DNA from: Cladosporium sp. IMV 00045
Lineage: Eukaryota; Ascomycota; Dothideomycetes; Cladosporiales; Cladosporiaceae
Assembly: GCA_001931905.2 (NCBI GenBank)
Contig: MSJI02000741.1
Span: forward strand, 107,167-171,166
DNA: 64,000 nt
Reading direction: 5' to 3'
Shown: positions 23,157-34,776 of the stretch, in pieces
How positions within the stretch are numbered: the first letter of the stretch is position 1
Layout of the letters: every line of letters starts with the position of its first letter
Made by a program: the position numbers and the translations under genes
The notes under the pieces: generated by a model
Databases searched by the model: none
Told to the model about the DNA's origin: nothing
The model's input: only the letters and a program-made list of their open reading frames with translations

Positions 23157-23483
23157 GCACAAGTCTAGCTAGTCTGTGATGCGTCGTTAGCCACCACATG
23201 CTACATTCGTATTTTAAGACCGATCTCACTTAGTATTAGCCCTAGTACGAGTATAAAATTTAGTAGTAGTAAGCTGAGAATTTCGGAAATCGTACATTAC
23301 ACTGCGGTTGGCATATCAGAGCGGCGATGGAATTGTGATGTCCAAGTCAGTTTTCAACATCTCAGCACATCTCGCGAGTCAATGTGTTCGGGATTGTCTA
23401 GAGAAGTTTCAGGTTCGCTTTCACGCATGCCCAAAACAAACCGCAAAACCAGTACCTATCACCAACGATACCTCTATCTCCAC
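23157..23483. other. Short intergenic region
   Basis: An A/T-rich stretch between two unknown genes. The next gene could start earlier, at 23427 or 23382. Confidence 0.5.
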
Positions 23484-24044
23484 ATGATGACACCTACAAA
23501 GACCGCCGTACTCGAGGACACTTTACCTCTCACTGCCCCTCAACCGAAGAAGGTACTGGATTGGCGGCCGCGAGGCCCTATTCTCGTGTACATCACTGCA
23601 GAGCTGTCCACAGATGAGCACAGCCAGCTCGTCGCTGAAATGTACGAGTCCTTCGAAGAACCGCAAGAGATGTTTCGGTATGCCCCCGAAGACTTCACGG
23701 GCGCCACATTGCGTGAAGTGTACGAACACTTCATCCGCCACCGCGACGAAGACCTGAGCGTGGATCCTCTCCTCTTCATGGTCGCCGATCATGCAGCTTC
23801 TGGCCGCAACGGTATCTTGATCGTTTGTCTGGACGCCTCCACTCTCCGCGAGGATCTGAAACAACACTTCGTCGTCGGAGTCGCCAGAGTCACCGGTGGA
23901 CAGGTTGGTATCGATATCGCGTGCCTCACGTCTGGCGCTACCGACTGGCTGCATATCAAGGAGTCCGAAGATGACGGTCCAGACGGATGGGGAGGCCATG
24001 TTGCAGACAACGAGCGTCTATACCCTCCCGAGGGCTTCCCGTAG
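23484..24044 (+). CDS. Unrecognised small soluble protein
   Basis: A 186-aa intronless protein I cannot assign with confidence. From the ATG at 23484 it reads as a compact alpha/beta protein. Strand-like PRGPILVYITAEL is followed by an acidic helix (DEHSQLVAEMYESFEEP), DPLLFMVADHAA, GILIVCLDAS and HFVVGVARVTGGQVGIDIACL, and it ends in a Gly/Asp-rich tail. There is no signal peptide or membrane segment. Codon use and the alternating hydrophobic pattern argue that it is real. In-frame ATGs at 23427 and 23382 would lengthen the N-terminus with low-complexity residues. No function is proposed. Confidence 0.6.
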   Translation: MMTPTKTAVLEDTLPLTAPQPKKVLDWRPRGPILVYITAELSTDEHSQLVAEMYESFEEPQEMFRYAPEDFTGATLREVYEHFIRHRDEDLSVDPLLFMVADHAASGRNGILIVCLDASTLREDLKQHFVVGVARVTGGQVGIDIACLTSGATDWLHIKESEDDGPDGWGGHVADNERLYPPEGFP

Positions 24045-25075
24045 TTCAAGGCTATGGCATCAGTCTGGTATCGTGGGCGCTCGTCCATGTATCTAGAAAG
24101 GGGAATGGCCCTTAAAATGGATATTCTGAGTCTGCAATTGGCAAGCTGTAGGTGGTGAGTCTTCCGCCACGCCATAGCAGAGAACACACTGGCGGATGAG
24201 TCTTTGAAGTGAATTCAAATCCATACATGGGATTCTGAACCACACACATAGGCGACCATGTGGTATAGATCTTGTCTCCAGTTTGTCCGCCAATCGAAAC
24301 GAGCCAAATACTAGAGTATGTGCCATCAGCTATCAGTTACTCCATGTACGATGTTGCAGTATCGTACCACTCTCGACAAGAATTTTGAGAAGATATGAAA
24401 AAGGAGAAGACCACTCTGATGACTTTCTGCGTCACCAGATACGGAACTCACGACATCCCGAAGGCGCCACCATTCTAAACAGGGGTGAGTATTCGCCGGG
24501 GCTTGGCGATTCTGTTTCAGCAGCGGAGACCAACTTCGATTTGTCCTTCAGTCCTTCTTTTCATCAGACTTCACCACTCTTCGCCCGACATGCACCGTGA
24601 ACAAGCTTTTTGTGGTTTGATGCAAATTGAGTGCGATTGATCTCAGTCCCTTATACATGACCAGCTTATCAGTAAGCATTGACGGAATATCAAAATGATC
24701 GCACCATCCCATCCAAGCAACTTGGCTGGGACCCAAGGCTTCGGCGTCCGCGCGATGCGGAGCAAGACGCCGGCCGAGGACACCGACACCGTACGCACGT
24801 CTCTATGACCAAAAGAATATATTCTACAACCATCAAACACAGAAATATGAATACAGCATCGCTTCGTCTTCAGAACTAAAATTCAAGATACATCACGTCC
24901 TTTCTTTCTTTTTTCCTCCGAACCAAATACCGCTGTCTGAAGCCAATATCTCAAAGCTGCGCTCTTGCAAGGCCTTAGCCAATTTTGACAACAACATTTC
25001 TCATTGTTGGGAGTCAAAGCTGCTATCAGACCTTCTCTAGTTGAACTAGGGCTCTGCACGACGGAGAGCTGCGGC
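24045..25075. other. 1 kb promoter-side region of the ABC transporter
   Basis: There is no supported gene. ORFs of 60-105 codons here overlap each other on both strands and lack domain features. Confidence 0.5.
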
Positions 25076-28000
25076 ATGAGCACAACGAACTCGTCCTCAG
25101 TCGCAGATATGGCTGACAAGAAGCTATCTTCGACAGCACCTGGAACGCCGGATCATGTCGACAATGGACTCGACATCACGCAGCTCGCCCGTCGTCTTTC
25201 AGCTGAATCGAAGCATCTGGGTGATGCTTCACTTTTTGACGCCCCAGAAGGTAGCCCATTGAATCCAGCATCCGAGAAGTTTGACGCAAAACTTTGGGCA
25301 AGACGATTCTACGATGTCGTCTATGCTGCTGAGTCCGCCCGTGTGATGGGTGTCGCCTACGAGAAGCTCAATGTCTTCGGATACGGGAGTGATACCGACT
25401 TCCAGCACACCGTCGGAAATTTGGTATTCAAGCTGCCAGAACTTGTCCGCCGACTGTTTGGCGACCGCGGAAGCAAAGTCGATATCCTGCACGACTTCGA
25501 GGGCCTCGTTCGGCCTGGAGAGATGTTGTGTGTTCTTGGTCCGCCTGGATCTGGATGCTCGACACTTCTCAAGACTCTCGCTGGCGACACACATGGTCTT
25601 AACATTAGCGACGAATCGCAACTCAACTACAATGGCATCAAGCCAGAGACACAACGATCAGCCTACCGAGGCGAAGCCATTTACACCGCAGAAGTCGACG
25701 AGCACTATTCTATGCTGAACGTTGACACCACGCTATATTTTGCGGCTCTAGCACGGACGCCGTATTCGCTACCTGCCGGCATTACACGCGAGATGTACGC
25801 ATTTCACATGAAAGAGGTGGTCATGGCTCTGCTGGGAATTTACCACATTAAGACTACCAAGGTCGGCAACGATTTCGTGAGAGGTGTTTCCGGCGGAGAA
25901 AGGAAACGAGTTACCATCGCGGAAGCCACCCTGAGCGGAGCGCCGCTTCAATGCTGGGACAATTCTACCCGAGGCCTTGATAGTGCTAATGCGATCGAAT
26001 TTTGCCGGACTTTGCGCACTCAAAGCTCCGTATTCGGTACTTCGAGTGTCGTTGCCATCTACCAGGCACCACAGAATGCCTATGACACCTTCGATACCGT
26101 CTGCGTTCTGTACGAGGGACGTCAGATTTACTTTGGACCTGCCACGCAGGCCCAAGCTTACTTTGAACGCATTGGGTTCGTACGTCCAGACGGGCAGTCG
26201 ACTCCAGATTTTCTGACTTCTATGTCGAGTGCTGGTCAACGTATTCCAGCTTCTGGTATGGAGAAGATCGTTCCACGCACGCCGGACGACTTTGCCAAGC
26301 TCTGGAAGAACAGCGCGGAACGCAAGGAGCTCATGGGCCACATTGCAGACTACAACAGGGATCACCCACCCATGTCTGAGAGTGCGAATAAATTTGCAGC
26401 ACAAAGGCAGCTTGAGAAATCTCGAAAGCAGCGTAAAAAGTCTCCTTACACGATGTCCTACTGGGGGCAGATCCAGCTGTGCATGTGGAGAGAATGGCAA
26501 CGACTAAAAGCAGACCCGAACGTTCCGATTGTCATGCTCGCAATGAATCTCACAGAGGCGCTCATCGTGGCCAGCATCTTTTTCGACCCGGACGACACGA
26601 CATCAAGTTTCTACTCCCGTGGTGCTGCTATCTTCATCCTTGTGATATTGAATGCCTTCGGCAGTCTCCTGGAGATCATCAGCCTCTATGCAAAACGATC
26701 CATCGTTGAGAAGCACAAGCGCTATGTTCTTTACCATCCCAGTGCAGAGGCTATGGCGTCCATGATCATGGACATACCATACAAGATCACCAACACCGTC
26801 GTGGTCGTCATTCTATATTACTTCATGGTTGGACTACGACGCGAAGCCGGTCGATTCTTCTTTTTTCTGCTGAACTCATTCTTCGTCGCACTGAGCATGT
26901 CGATGTTCTTCAGGCTCTTCGCATCTCTTACTAAAACCCTAGAACAAGCATTGGCTCCGGCAAGTGTAGTTCTCATGGCCATGGTTCTCTATACTGGCTT
27001 TGCCATTCCTGTGGATTACATGCGCGGATGGGCGTCTTGGATCAGATTTATTGGTGAGTTCTATACGAATCATGGTCACCTGGATTCCACTAACACTGCT
27101 TGTAGTAAGTCCATTTGTCTAACAGCCCTGGCCCTAATTTTGCCTTGCCAAACCCTACCCTCCAACATGCATCTGGATGTGCAGTTACCCACGCACACGT
27201 TCGAGACAAGAAACGTGGTCCATTAAGATATCGCGCCAGAGTATTGCTACATCTCCGCGTCTTGCGTGCAGATATAAGCGGGCATCGTTTGCAATATCAG
27301 TCTCCGTGCCCTCGAGAGACACCTGTGCGAATGGCTTTGATTAAACAAGCAGCCTCTTCCGCATTGTGTGCAAACGCCTCCACACTCGAGATCACGATTG
27401 GATGATGTGGCTCCAGTTTCCTTGAACTTGGCAATATCTAGAGCTTTACGGCCAATCAAAAAGTACTTGCTGACTTATTTTCTCGACAGAACCCTACCTT
27501 TTACGGATTCGAAAATGCCATGGTCAATGAATTCACCGGACGACTGTTTCCCTGCGATCAAATAGTCCCAGCCGGCCCTGCCTACAACGATGTCCCACAA
27601 AGTGCTATGGCGTGCGCTGCCAAAGGTGCGAGACTTGGTAACACTTTCGTCGACGGCGACGAGTTCGTTCGCGTGGCATACGGCTATGAGAACGACCACA
27701 AATGGCGCAACTTTGGCATCCTCATCGCTTTCACCATCGGGCTTTGCATTGCGCATTTGGTCGTCAGTGAAGTAATCGCGGCAGCACGCTCCAAGGGTGA
27801 GGTGTTAGTGTTCAAACGTGGAGCGCTTAAGGGAAATAAGCAGTCCCGCGCGCTTGTGTCCGACGAAGAACAACAGACGCAACCTAAGCATCGCGACCAG
27901 GTCACCGATGGGAAGGACAACATCGCGGCAAACGTCGAGAAGCAGACCTCGATCTTGCATTGGCAGGACGTATCCTACAAAGTACCCACTGGCGGTGAAG

Positions 28001-30083
28001 AGCGGGTGATTCTGGATCATGTGGACGGCTGGGTGAAGCCAGGTACATTGACAGCATTGATGGGCGTGAGCGGTGTGAGTCTCATTCTCTTCACCAATTC
28101 AGGGAAACACATCGTATTGACCAAACTCACAGGCTGGAAAGACCACACTCCTCGATGTTTTAGCGAGTCGCACCACCGTCGGCGTTGTCACTGGAGATAT
28201 CCTTGTCGACGCTGCGCCGCGTAAGTTCACTAAGCTAATAAGATTATCGACAGCCGGATACTAATCTTCATACAGGTGATGAATCGTTCCAGAGAAAGAC
28301 CGGCTATGTCCAACAGCAAGATTTACATCTTCCCACTGCTACCGTGCGCGAAACCTTGCAATTTAGCGCTCTTCTCAGGCAGCCACCGCGCTATAGCAAA
28401 GCTGAGAAACTGGCATACGTCGAAGAAGTCATCACCATGCTAGAGATGCAGTCCTGCGCTGACGCTATCGTTGGCATCCCCGGAGAAGGCCTGAATGTTG
28501 AACAGCGAAAACGCCTTACCATCGGTGTTGAGCTCGCTGCGAGGCCTGCGTTGTTGCTCTTTTTGGACGAACCAACATCCGGTCTCGATAGCCAAACTTC
28601 GTGGTCAATCTGCGATCTTCTAACGAAACTCTCGCAAAGCGGACAAGCCGTCCTGTGTACCATTCATCAACCTTCAGCGATCTTGTTCCAGCGCTTTGAC
28701 AGACTGCTCCTGCTTGCCAAAGGTATGGAATGATCCATGTCAACGACTCGATACATGCTAATCGTGCGCAGGCGGCAAGACGGTGTACTTCGGCGACATT
28801 GGCAGAAACTCGAGTATACTGGTGGACTACTTCGTTCGCAACGGCGCCCAAGACATCTCACCTGACGCAAATCCCGCCGAATATATGTTGGAAACCATCG
28901 GTGCCGCTCCTGGAGTCTCCAGTGACATCGACTGGCCCGCCGTCTGGAGAGCAAGCCCCGAGTACAAGAGCGTTCAGGCTGAGCTTCAAGACCTCGCACA
29001 GAATCCCCGGAACGAGAAGCGTGAGATGGACGAGTCTGACTATGCTGAGTTTGCTGCATCCTTCACTGATCAGCTCAAATACGCTTCGAAAAGAACCTTC
29101 CAGCAATATTGGCGCTCGCCGGCGTATATCAACTCGAAGGCTCTGCTCACAATCGGCACAGTGAGTCCCTTGACCAATCCTTGTGCAATGAATTCTACTG
29201 ACCAGCGCAGTCTCTTCTTATCGGATTTTCCTTCTACATGTCTGATAACACGCAACAAGGACTGCAGAACCAGGCCTTTGGAGTCCTTGTCTTCCTTTTC
29301 ACCGTGATCTCCCTGATCCTGCAGGTCATCCCAATGTTCGTCATCCAGCGGACTTTGTACGAGGCTAGAGAGCGCAAATGCCGCACATACCACTGGGCAG
29401 CTTTCGTCCTTTCCAACATCCTGACAGAGCTGGTCTGGAACACTGGAGTCGCCATCATCTGCTTTTTGGCTTGGTATTATCCCACTGGTCTTCTTCGCAA
29501 CGCCGAGTATACAGGCACCGTCCACGCGAGGAGCACGCTCGTCTTCCTGACAATCTGGGTGGCGTTCTTGTTCGGGAGTACCTTGGCTCATGCTCTAATC
29601 GCTGGCTCACCCGATTCGGAATCTGCTTCAGCACTCGCTAATGTGCTGGGTATTCTCATGTACGCCTTCTGTGGTATTCTAGTCCAGAAAGAGAACCTCC
29701 CTGGATTCTGGATTTTCATGTATCGATGTAACCCCTTCACTTACCTCGCCTCCTCATTCCTTTCGGCAGCAATCGGAGAAGCACCCGTTCACTGCGCGAC
29801 TGACGAGTTCCTAACGATGAGCGCACCCGGCCAACAAACCTGCGGCGAGTACCTCGCGGCCTACGTCGAGACTGCAGGCGGCTACGTTTCGAACCCTTCC
29901 GAATCGGACATGTGCCAATACTGCCCGATCAGTTCGACGACTGAATATCTCACCGCGGCCAGCATCAACTTCGGGGATCGATGGAGGGATTTCGGTTTGA
30001 TGTGGGTTTACATCTGCGTCAATATTGCCGCTGCTGTTGCTCTTTACTGGTTGTGCAGGGTGCCTAAGGGGAAGAGGAAGTAG
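25076..30083 (+). CDS. PDR-type full-size ABC transporter (ABCG, multidrug efflux)
   Basis: This is a pleiotropic-drug-resistance ABC pump of the plasma membrane, in NBD-TMD-NBD-TMD order, 1452 aa. Exons are 25076-27052, 27490-28074, 28133-28220, 28276-28722, 28772-29160 and 29211-30083; their sum is a multiple of three. NBD1 has Walker [10 protein letters not shown] near residue 155 (with the PDR-specific Cys for Lys), signature VSGGERKR near 270 and Walker [12 protein letters not shown]1 ends at [13 protein letters not shown], where an unusual nested intron interrupts the conserved [10 protein letters not shown] motif. NBD2 has a canonical Walker A, GVSGAGKTT, split exactly by the third exon junction, a degenerate signature LNVEQRKR and Walker [14 protein letters not shown]. 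The large cysteine-bearing loop before the last TM (CATDEF, MCQYC) is typical. The first ATG at 25076 fits. Substrates are probably azoles, plant defence compounds or the cell's own metabolites, by family only. Confidence 0.95.
27053..27489 (+). other. [D1,2] stwintron (nested twin intron) in the ABC transporter gene
   Basis: The internal intron is 27054-27105 (52 nt, donor gtgagt, branch-like ctaac, acceptor tgtag). Removing it joins the g at 27053 to taagtcc, creating the donor gtaagt of an external intron that ends at the cgacag acceptor (27489). The external intron is 385 nt. Only this two-step scheme gives exon phases that fuse att to aac and restore the family motif [11 protein letters not shown] single gtgagt-cgacag intron would shift the frame and hit a stop within 14 codons. 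Confidence 0.75.
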
Positions 30084-30940
30084 AGAATGGAAGAAGACTT
30101 CGATTGCAAGGTAGTGGGGAGGTAATTAATCGGTTCGGTGGAGATTGATGTGGTATCTAGAGCGCGCGAGCAAGTGGGTTTCTTTTTTACTATAATAGAT
30201 TTATAGAACTGACAGGATGTAATAATGCAGATCCAGGCGGATCATGTCTCTTGCCGGCTGTGAACACACTCGGGTACAGCACCACGACTGGACCAAGTTG
30301 CACGCGAATCGAGGCGTTGCATATTTGTCGTTATTTGCAAACATACTGCATGATTGACATCTATCGCAGAACATTTGATCACTCGATCGAAGTTGGCAGT
30401 GATTAAGTCATGGGCGGGCGCAACGGCAGGATGCCACGGCGGGAGTGTGCATATCCGGGCGATCCGATCTCACAAAGTTGGCAAAGGCTGGGCGGAGGGC
30501 TTCGCTTGGGAAAGCGGTGGCGTGAGAGTGAAAAGTAAGCCGCATTCGCGGTCTGGTGGCTTGATCTTGCCCGCACCCGCGCGCTCCTTGCTCACTCACA
30601 CAAGCCCAGAACATCACCACCGCCCACCACCCACCACCGCGACGGCAGGGCAGGAGGAGGCAAAACCCACACCCAAGACATCAACTCTCACTGATCGATC
30701 TCACGCGACTACCGCGTACATTCTTGATATCGTCACCGCGTCTCCTTCTTCTACTTCTCCTTCACCACTCTCCCTGGCTCCACTTCCTGTGCACACCTCC
30801 AAATACTTTACACTGACATCAACATCACTTGCGCTTACCCTTGTTTGATGCGATTGCCGTAATCCCCCCGATCTCAACTCCCCCACCCCACCCGTCGACT
30901 ACGCGCCAACTCGCCGTCACTGCACTCCAGCACACGCGCA
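30084..30940. other. Intergenic: ABC 3' flank, PAF-AH-like promoter
   Basis: There is no supported gene. About 30590-30905 is strongly C/T/A-biased on the plus strand (few G), typical of fungal promoter-leader regions. Confidence 0.5.
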
Positions 30941-32461
30941 ATGGCATCTATCTTCTTTTCGTCATTTAGGCGGTGGAAACTGCGTTATTGGCTTCTGGCC
31001 GCCGCCTTGTTCTATGCTTCGTACTGCTTCCTCCTGGGAATGCCGCTCTTCAGCTCTAACCTTCCGCCTTACACCGGCGAGTATGACGTCGGAACCATCG
31101 ACCTCGAGACTCCTGTGAATCCACCGCGTCGCGTCGGCGACACCATCAACACCGAGACTGGCGAACCGGCCTTCCAAGTCGACACAGTACTCTCCTCTAT
31201 TTTCTATCCTGCCGTAAATGGCTCGCTGAGCTCCAAGGAAAAGCATCTTTGGGTTCCCAAGCCGATCGCCCTCCATGCTGAGGGATATGCCCGATTTGCC
31301 CACATCAATAACTGGCTCACCAACAATGTCTTTGCTCTTGGACTCTGGACGCTGGTGGGTGGCAACACAGTGCCTGCCGAGGTGGACGTGAGACTGCACG
31401 GCACGGCCAAATCTTCTTACCAGTACGGTGACCACGCAGAGGCTCCCGCAGATGACTATGGCCTGCCGGAATTTCCTGTCATCATCTTTTCTCACGGCAT
31501 GGCTTCTGCACGCACAAGCTACACTCAGTACTGTGGCGAGATGGCTTCGCGGGGAAATATTGTCGTGGCCATCGAGCACAGAGACGGCAGCGGCCCAGGC
31601 TCTCTTATGCTCAACAACGGCACGTCGAAGGGCGTATTTCACATTGGCGAGGATCAGCTTGACCCCAAGCCAGACACACCGAAGCTGAAGGAGCTGCAGC
31701 TGGGAATGAGGCAAGCTGAGGTTGAAGAAACTGTCAAAGTGCTGCGCAGAATCAACGAGGGCGAGGGACTGTCTATCTTCAAGGCAAACCCTCGAGGCGA
31801 GGGCGAGGTTCTTACCGAATGGACGCACCGCCTGAACATGGACCGCATCGCTATCGCGGGTCATTCTTATGGTGCTACGCTAGCTCTGCAGGCCCTGAAG
31901 GGAGCACCTTCTGAAGACCTCCCATTCAAGGGAGGCATCATTCTTGATCCTGGCAAATCCTCAGGCCCTCTGAACCACGACGTCAAGGTGCCTGTTATGA
32001 TCATCCACTCTCAGTCCTGGTCATCAAAGCACTCTATCTTCCACGGACGTCCTCACTTCGAAGTTGTGAAGGAGCTCGCACAGGGCGTGATGGAGCGCAA
32101 GAAGTTTGCCTGGTTCTTCACCTCGAAAGGCACAACTCACCCTTCGGTCACCGACGCTCCCCTCATTGAGCCCATGCTGCTCTCCTGGACGACAGGCAGC
32201 ACGATCGACGCGCACGAAGGCGTAAACCAGTACGTCAAAGTCAGCGACAGCTTCATGCAATACCTGGGCGACGGTCACAGGCGTGGCTTGCTCAAGGAAG
32301 AGGTCAGCCATCCGGCCTACAACGAGGAGACAAGAATGATCAGCAACCCAGAACTGTCGCAATACTGGCAAGTGCACGTCTCTCCCAGCACATTCTGTGC
32401 TTTCCCGGGATTGTGTGGAGTGGAGGAAGACCGCCGTCGAGCGGTTGAGTACACTGCATGA
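30941..32461 (+). CDS. Platelet-activating-factor acetylhydrolase-like lipase, membrane-anchored
   Basis: This is a PAF-AH isoform II family (PF03403-like) alpha/beta hydrolase, which removes short or oxidised acyl chains from phospholipids. It is intronless, 506 aa. An N-terminal hydrophobic segment (residues 15-34, WLLAAALFYASYCFLLG), preceded by basic residues, fits a signal anchor. Landmarks are FPVIIFSHGM leading into the oxyanion strand, the block VVAIEHRDGSG diagnostic for the family, the nucleophile elbow GHSYG at about residue 307, the acid in GGIILDPG and a histidine in SKGTTHPSVTD. N-linked sites are present (NGS, NGT). Its closest functional parallel is the fungal PAF-AH-like phospholipases; the actual substrate is not readable. 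Confidence 0.9.
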   Translation: MASIFFSSFRRWKLRYWLLAAALFYASYCFLLGMPLFSSNLPPYTGEYDVGTIDLETPVNPPRRVGDTINTETGEPAFQVDTVLSSIFYPAVNGSLSSKEKHLWVPKPIALHAEGYARFAHINNWLTNNVFALGLWTLVGGNTVPAEVDVRLHGTAKSSYQYGDHAEAPADDYGLPEFPVIIFSHGMASARTSYTQYCGEMASRGNIVVAIEHRDGSGPGSLMLNNGTSKGVFHIGEDQLDPKPDTPKLKELQLGMRQAEVEETVKVLRRINEGEGLSIFKANPRGEGEVLTEWTHRLNMDRIAIAGHSYGATLALQALKGAPSEDLPFKGGIILDPGKSSGPLNHDVKVPVMIIHSQSWSSKHSIFHGRPHFEVVKELAQGVMERKKFAWFFTSKGTTHPSVTDAPLIEPMLLSWTTGSTIDAHEGVNQYVKVSDSFMQYLGDGHRRGLLKEEVSHPAYNEETRMISNPELSQYWQVHVSPSTFCAFPGLCGVEEDRRRAVEYTA

Positions 32462-32919
32462 TACGATTGGGATGAAGGAAAGGGTTTCATGATTTTATGA
32501 TTTCGTAAAGGTCAGCGCTGTGAAAGGTTATTCTAGCGATGTGTAGATTATCCAACAGTTCATTGTATGCGAGAATTCGATATGACATTTACTATTGATC
32601 AAAGTATGTGCCTTCACCGTCTTCGTCATCTGTTGGCCATGCCATACGCCAAGCTTCACATGTTCACGCGCGCGTTGGGCTTCGCCTACGCCGCCTCATG
32701 CTTGAACCTGGCTTTCCGAGACTCTTCAACCAACCTACATTTACAAACACATATTCACGCAACTAAACCACATCCCGCGCTACCACGAAGTCACGACCTG
32801 AACAGCAATTCCCATCACTCACACCTCACCCAACTCCACACCTCACCGCGCCCCAAATCCTCAACCCCAACCCACCAACAACCACAACCACAACCGCAAC
32901 ACCACCAACAAAGCAAAAA
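32462..32919. other. Intergenic with C/A-rich leader before SUS1
   Basis: No separate gene. About 32800-32918 is almost devoid of G on the plus strand (ccaaccc/ccacaac repeats), which looks like an unstructured mRNA leader. Confidence 0.55.
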
Positions 32920-33309
32920 ATGGCCAACCCGCCCAGAATCCCCGTCAACGGCACCTCAACCAGCAACCCCTCCTCCGCCAACACAATCCAAGATCAAGTG
33001 ACGCTCGCCCTCCTCGCCAATGGCGGCATCGCGCGCATTCAGACCGCGCTGCGCCAGCGCCTCGACGAAGCCGGCTGGAGCGAGAACCTGCGCGAGCACG
33101 TCACCGCGCTGTTCCGCTCGGGCGAGTGCGCGACGTATTTCGAGGCCGTGGAGAAGGTCAAGGCGAAGGTTAAGCTGGAGGGCAGGGATGAGGAGGAGGG
33201 TATTGTCGAGGGAGATTTGGTGATTCCGATGGCGGCGGCGGAGGGGGGCGTGGAGGCTGTTAGGAAGGAGTTGGAGGGGGTTTGTGAGTTGGAGAAGAAG
33301 GGGGCTTGA
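32920..33309 (+). CDS. SUS1: SUS1/ENY2-like SAGA and TREX-2 subunit
   Basis: A 129-aa protein with the e(y)2 (PF10163-like) fold pattern. Sus1/ENY2 sits in the SAGA deubiquitinating module and in the nuclear-pore TREX-2 complex, linking transcription to mRNA export. The core runs from residue 28 (VTLALLANGGIARIQTALRQ) through RLDEAGWSENLREHVTALFR and a TYFEAVEKVK helix, matching the family's helix-(R/K)L-x-E-x-GW-x-(E/D)-x-L pattern. It then has an acidic loop (EGRDEEEGIVEGDLVIP) and a last helix (VEAVRKELEGVCELE). Yeast SUS1 has introns; this gene has none in the coding region. The ATG at 32920 follows an A-rich context. The family call rests on motif memory. Confidence 0.75.
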   Translation: MANPPRIPVNGTSTSNPSSANTIQDQVTLALLANGGIARIQTALRQRLDEAGWSENLREHVTALFRSGECATYFEAVEKVKAKVKLEGRDEEEGIVEGDLVIPMAAAEGGVEAVRKELEGVCELEKKGA

Positions 33310-34776
33310 AGAGGTGGGAATGGTTATAAATGGTTTTGCTATTTCGCCTTGGGTGAGGCCAGACACATCACCGGTTTGAGCGTGTCGCGACGGATGTCCG
33401 AGGAGACGACATTTGCGCGTCCATTTCTACAGGATCTGTTTGCTCTTCTGAGGCAGAGCTGGTCGCTGTCAGGAACAAGCTGCACGCGATCCGACGCGTT
33501 ACAACAGGCGGCCAGGACGAGAGGGCCGGTGTCTTATTTGCTACAACGACATCAATACAACATGACTGGTTATAAAAACGAGTCTGAGGCTGGCTCTCCC
33601 TCTTGCCTGGTCGCTGGAGTTTGACATTGCGAGAAAGTCGCCCTCCCTGGGCAAGAACTCGGCTGGGCTCCACCTAGAGCTATAGGAACACAAGCGCACA
33701 CAGCAAAGGTGTCGACCAAGAAGGACAAGTGGAGGACTTGGGCGCATTGGAAAGAGACGAAGGAAAACACCATAACAACGGGGAAAGATTTTGTCGGGGC
33801 GCCTGGCACCTGTGAAGCAGTAAAGAGAGAAATCTTTCAGGACGTGGAAGTCATCAACGAAGGAGAACGTCTTTTCATCACAGATCGTCTAGTATCTGGC
33901 TAGGTACCTTACATACTGCAATCATCATATACCAGCAGCGGCTGCTTGCAGTGACAAACCTCAGCAATGGCATTTTCCACCTCACACAACGATTGGATGC
34001 ACTGCGACGTCTCAGAAGTGATACATGTATGTACATGGTGACTTTGCGAGACGTCAATAAGCCTTGCAAGGTGAGACATGGCTATCTGCAGCAAGGAACA
34101 CTACCTGGGATGTGGTGGCACAGCACTCGTACGGATGACCGTCTGCACTCACCAATCACTCAGAGACTATCAGTTTCAGCACATATCATTGGAAAGGAAT
34201 CAAGAGGCCAAGATAACCGAAATGCATCACTTGGAATTGCTTGCAGCGAGGCAAAGCATTCGGTTGACGGAGCTTGTCTCCATAGGGCTGACTGGCTGCC
34301 ACTTGCTGGGGAAAGGCTCCTTTGGGATTTTTTAAAGTCGTCGTAATCAGCCCGCAAGGTCCAACGCAGATCGCAACTGGGAATCAACGGCGAAACAGCA
34401 GCACCCACTCAGCAATCACAAACCCAGCATCCGCCCCTCTTGTGCCAGACTTCCCTGTCCAGTCGTGGATGATCAGGCCACGCGTGTGCCTGGCTAACAA
34501 TTGCAATAATGTATACAACGGTGGGAGTATCATGTTTCGTTCTTGCCTTTCCTTTCCTTTCTCCTTCGCTTGTCGCTCTATACCGTCCTGTCATTCCCAT
34601 ACCTTACATGTCATTCACACTCTCTCTTGTCTTTGTTTGAATCTTCTAAAATACAGTCACTCTCATTTCGTTGTTCTTACGACCTCTCAAGGCATTCCCA
34701 TTCACATGGGTGATTGATCCCTCGCAAACACCTCTTTCCAATCAACCTTTCGATTCTCTTTTTCTTTCAACACAAC
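33310..34776. other. 1.5 kb gene-free region
   Basis: There is no supported gene. Overlapping ORFs of 60-130 codons on both strands show no domain or splice support. The final 200 bases are pyrimidine-rich (cttttctttc-like), consistent with the promoter and leader of the downstream glycosyltransferase. Confidence 0.45.

Noticed and set aside
27115..27405. Small coding ORF within the ABC transporter gap
   Set aside because: It has no ABC transporter similarity and the stwintron explains the region.
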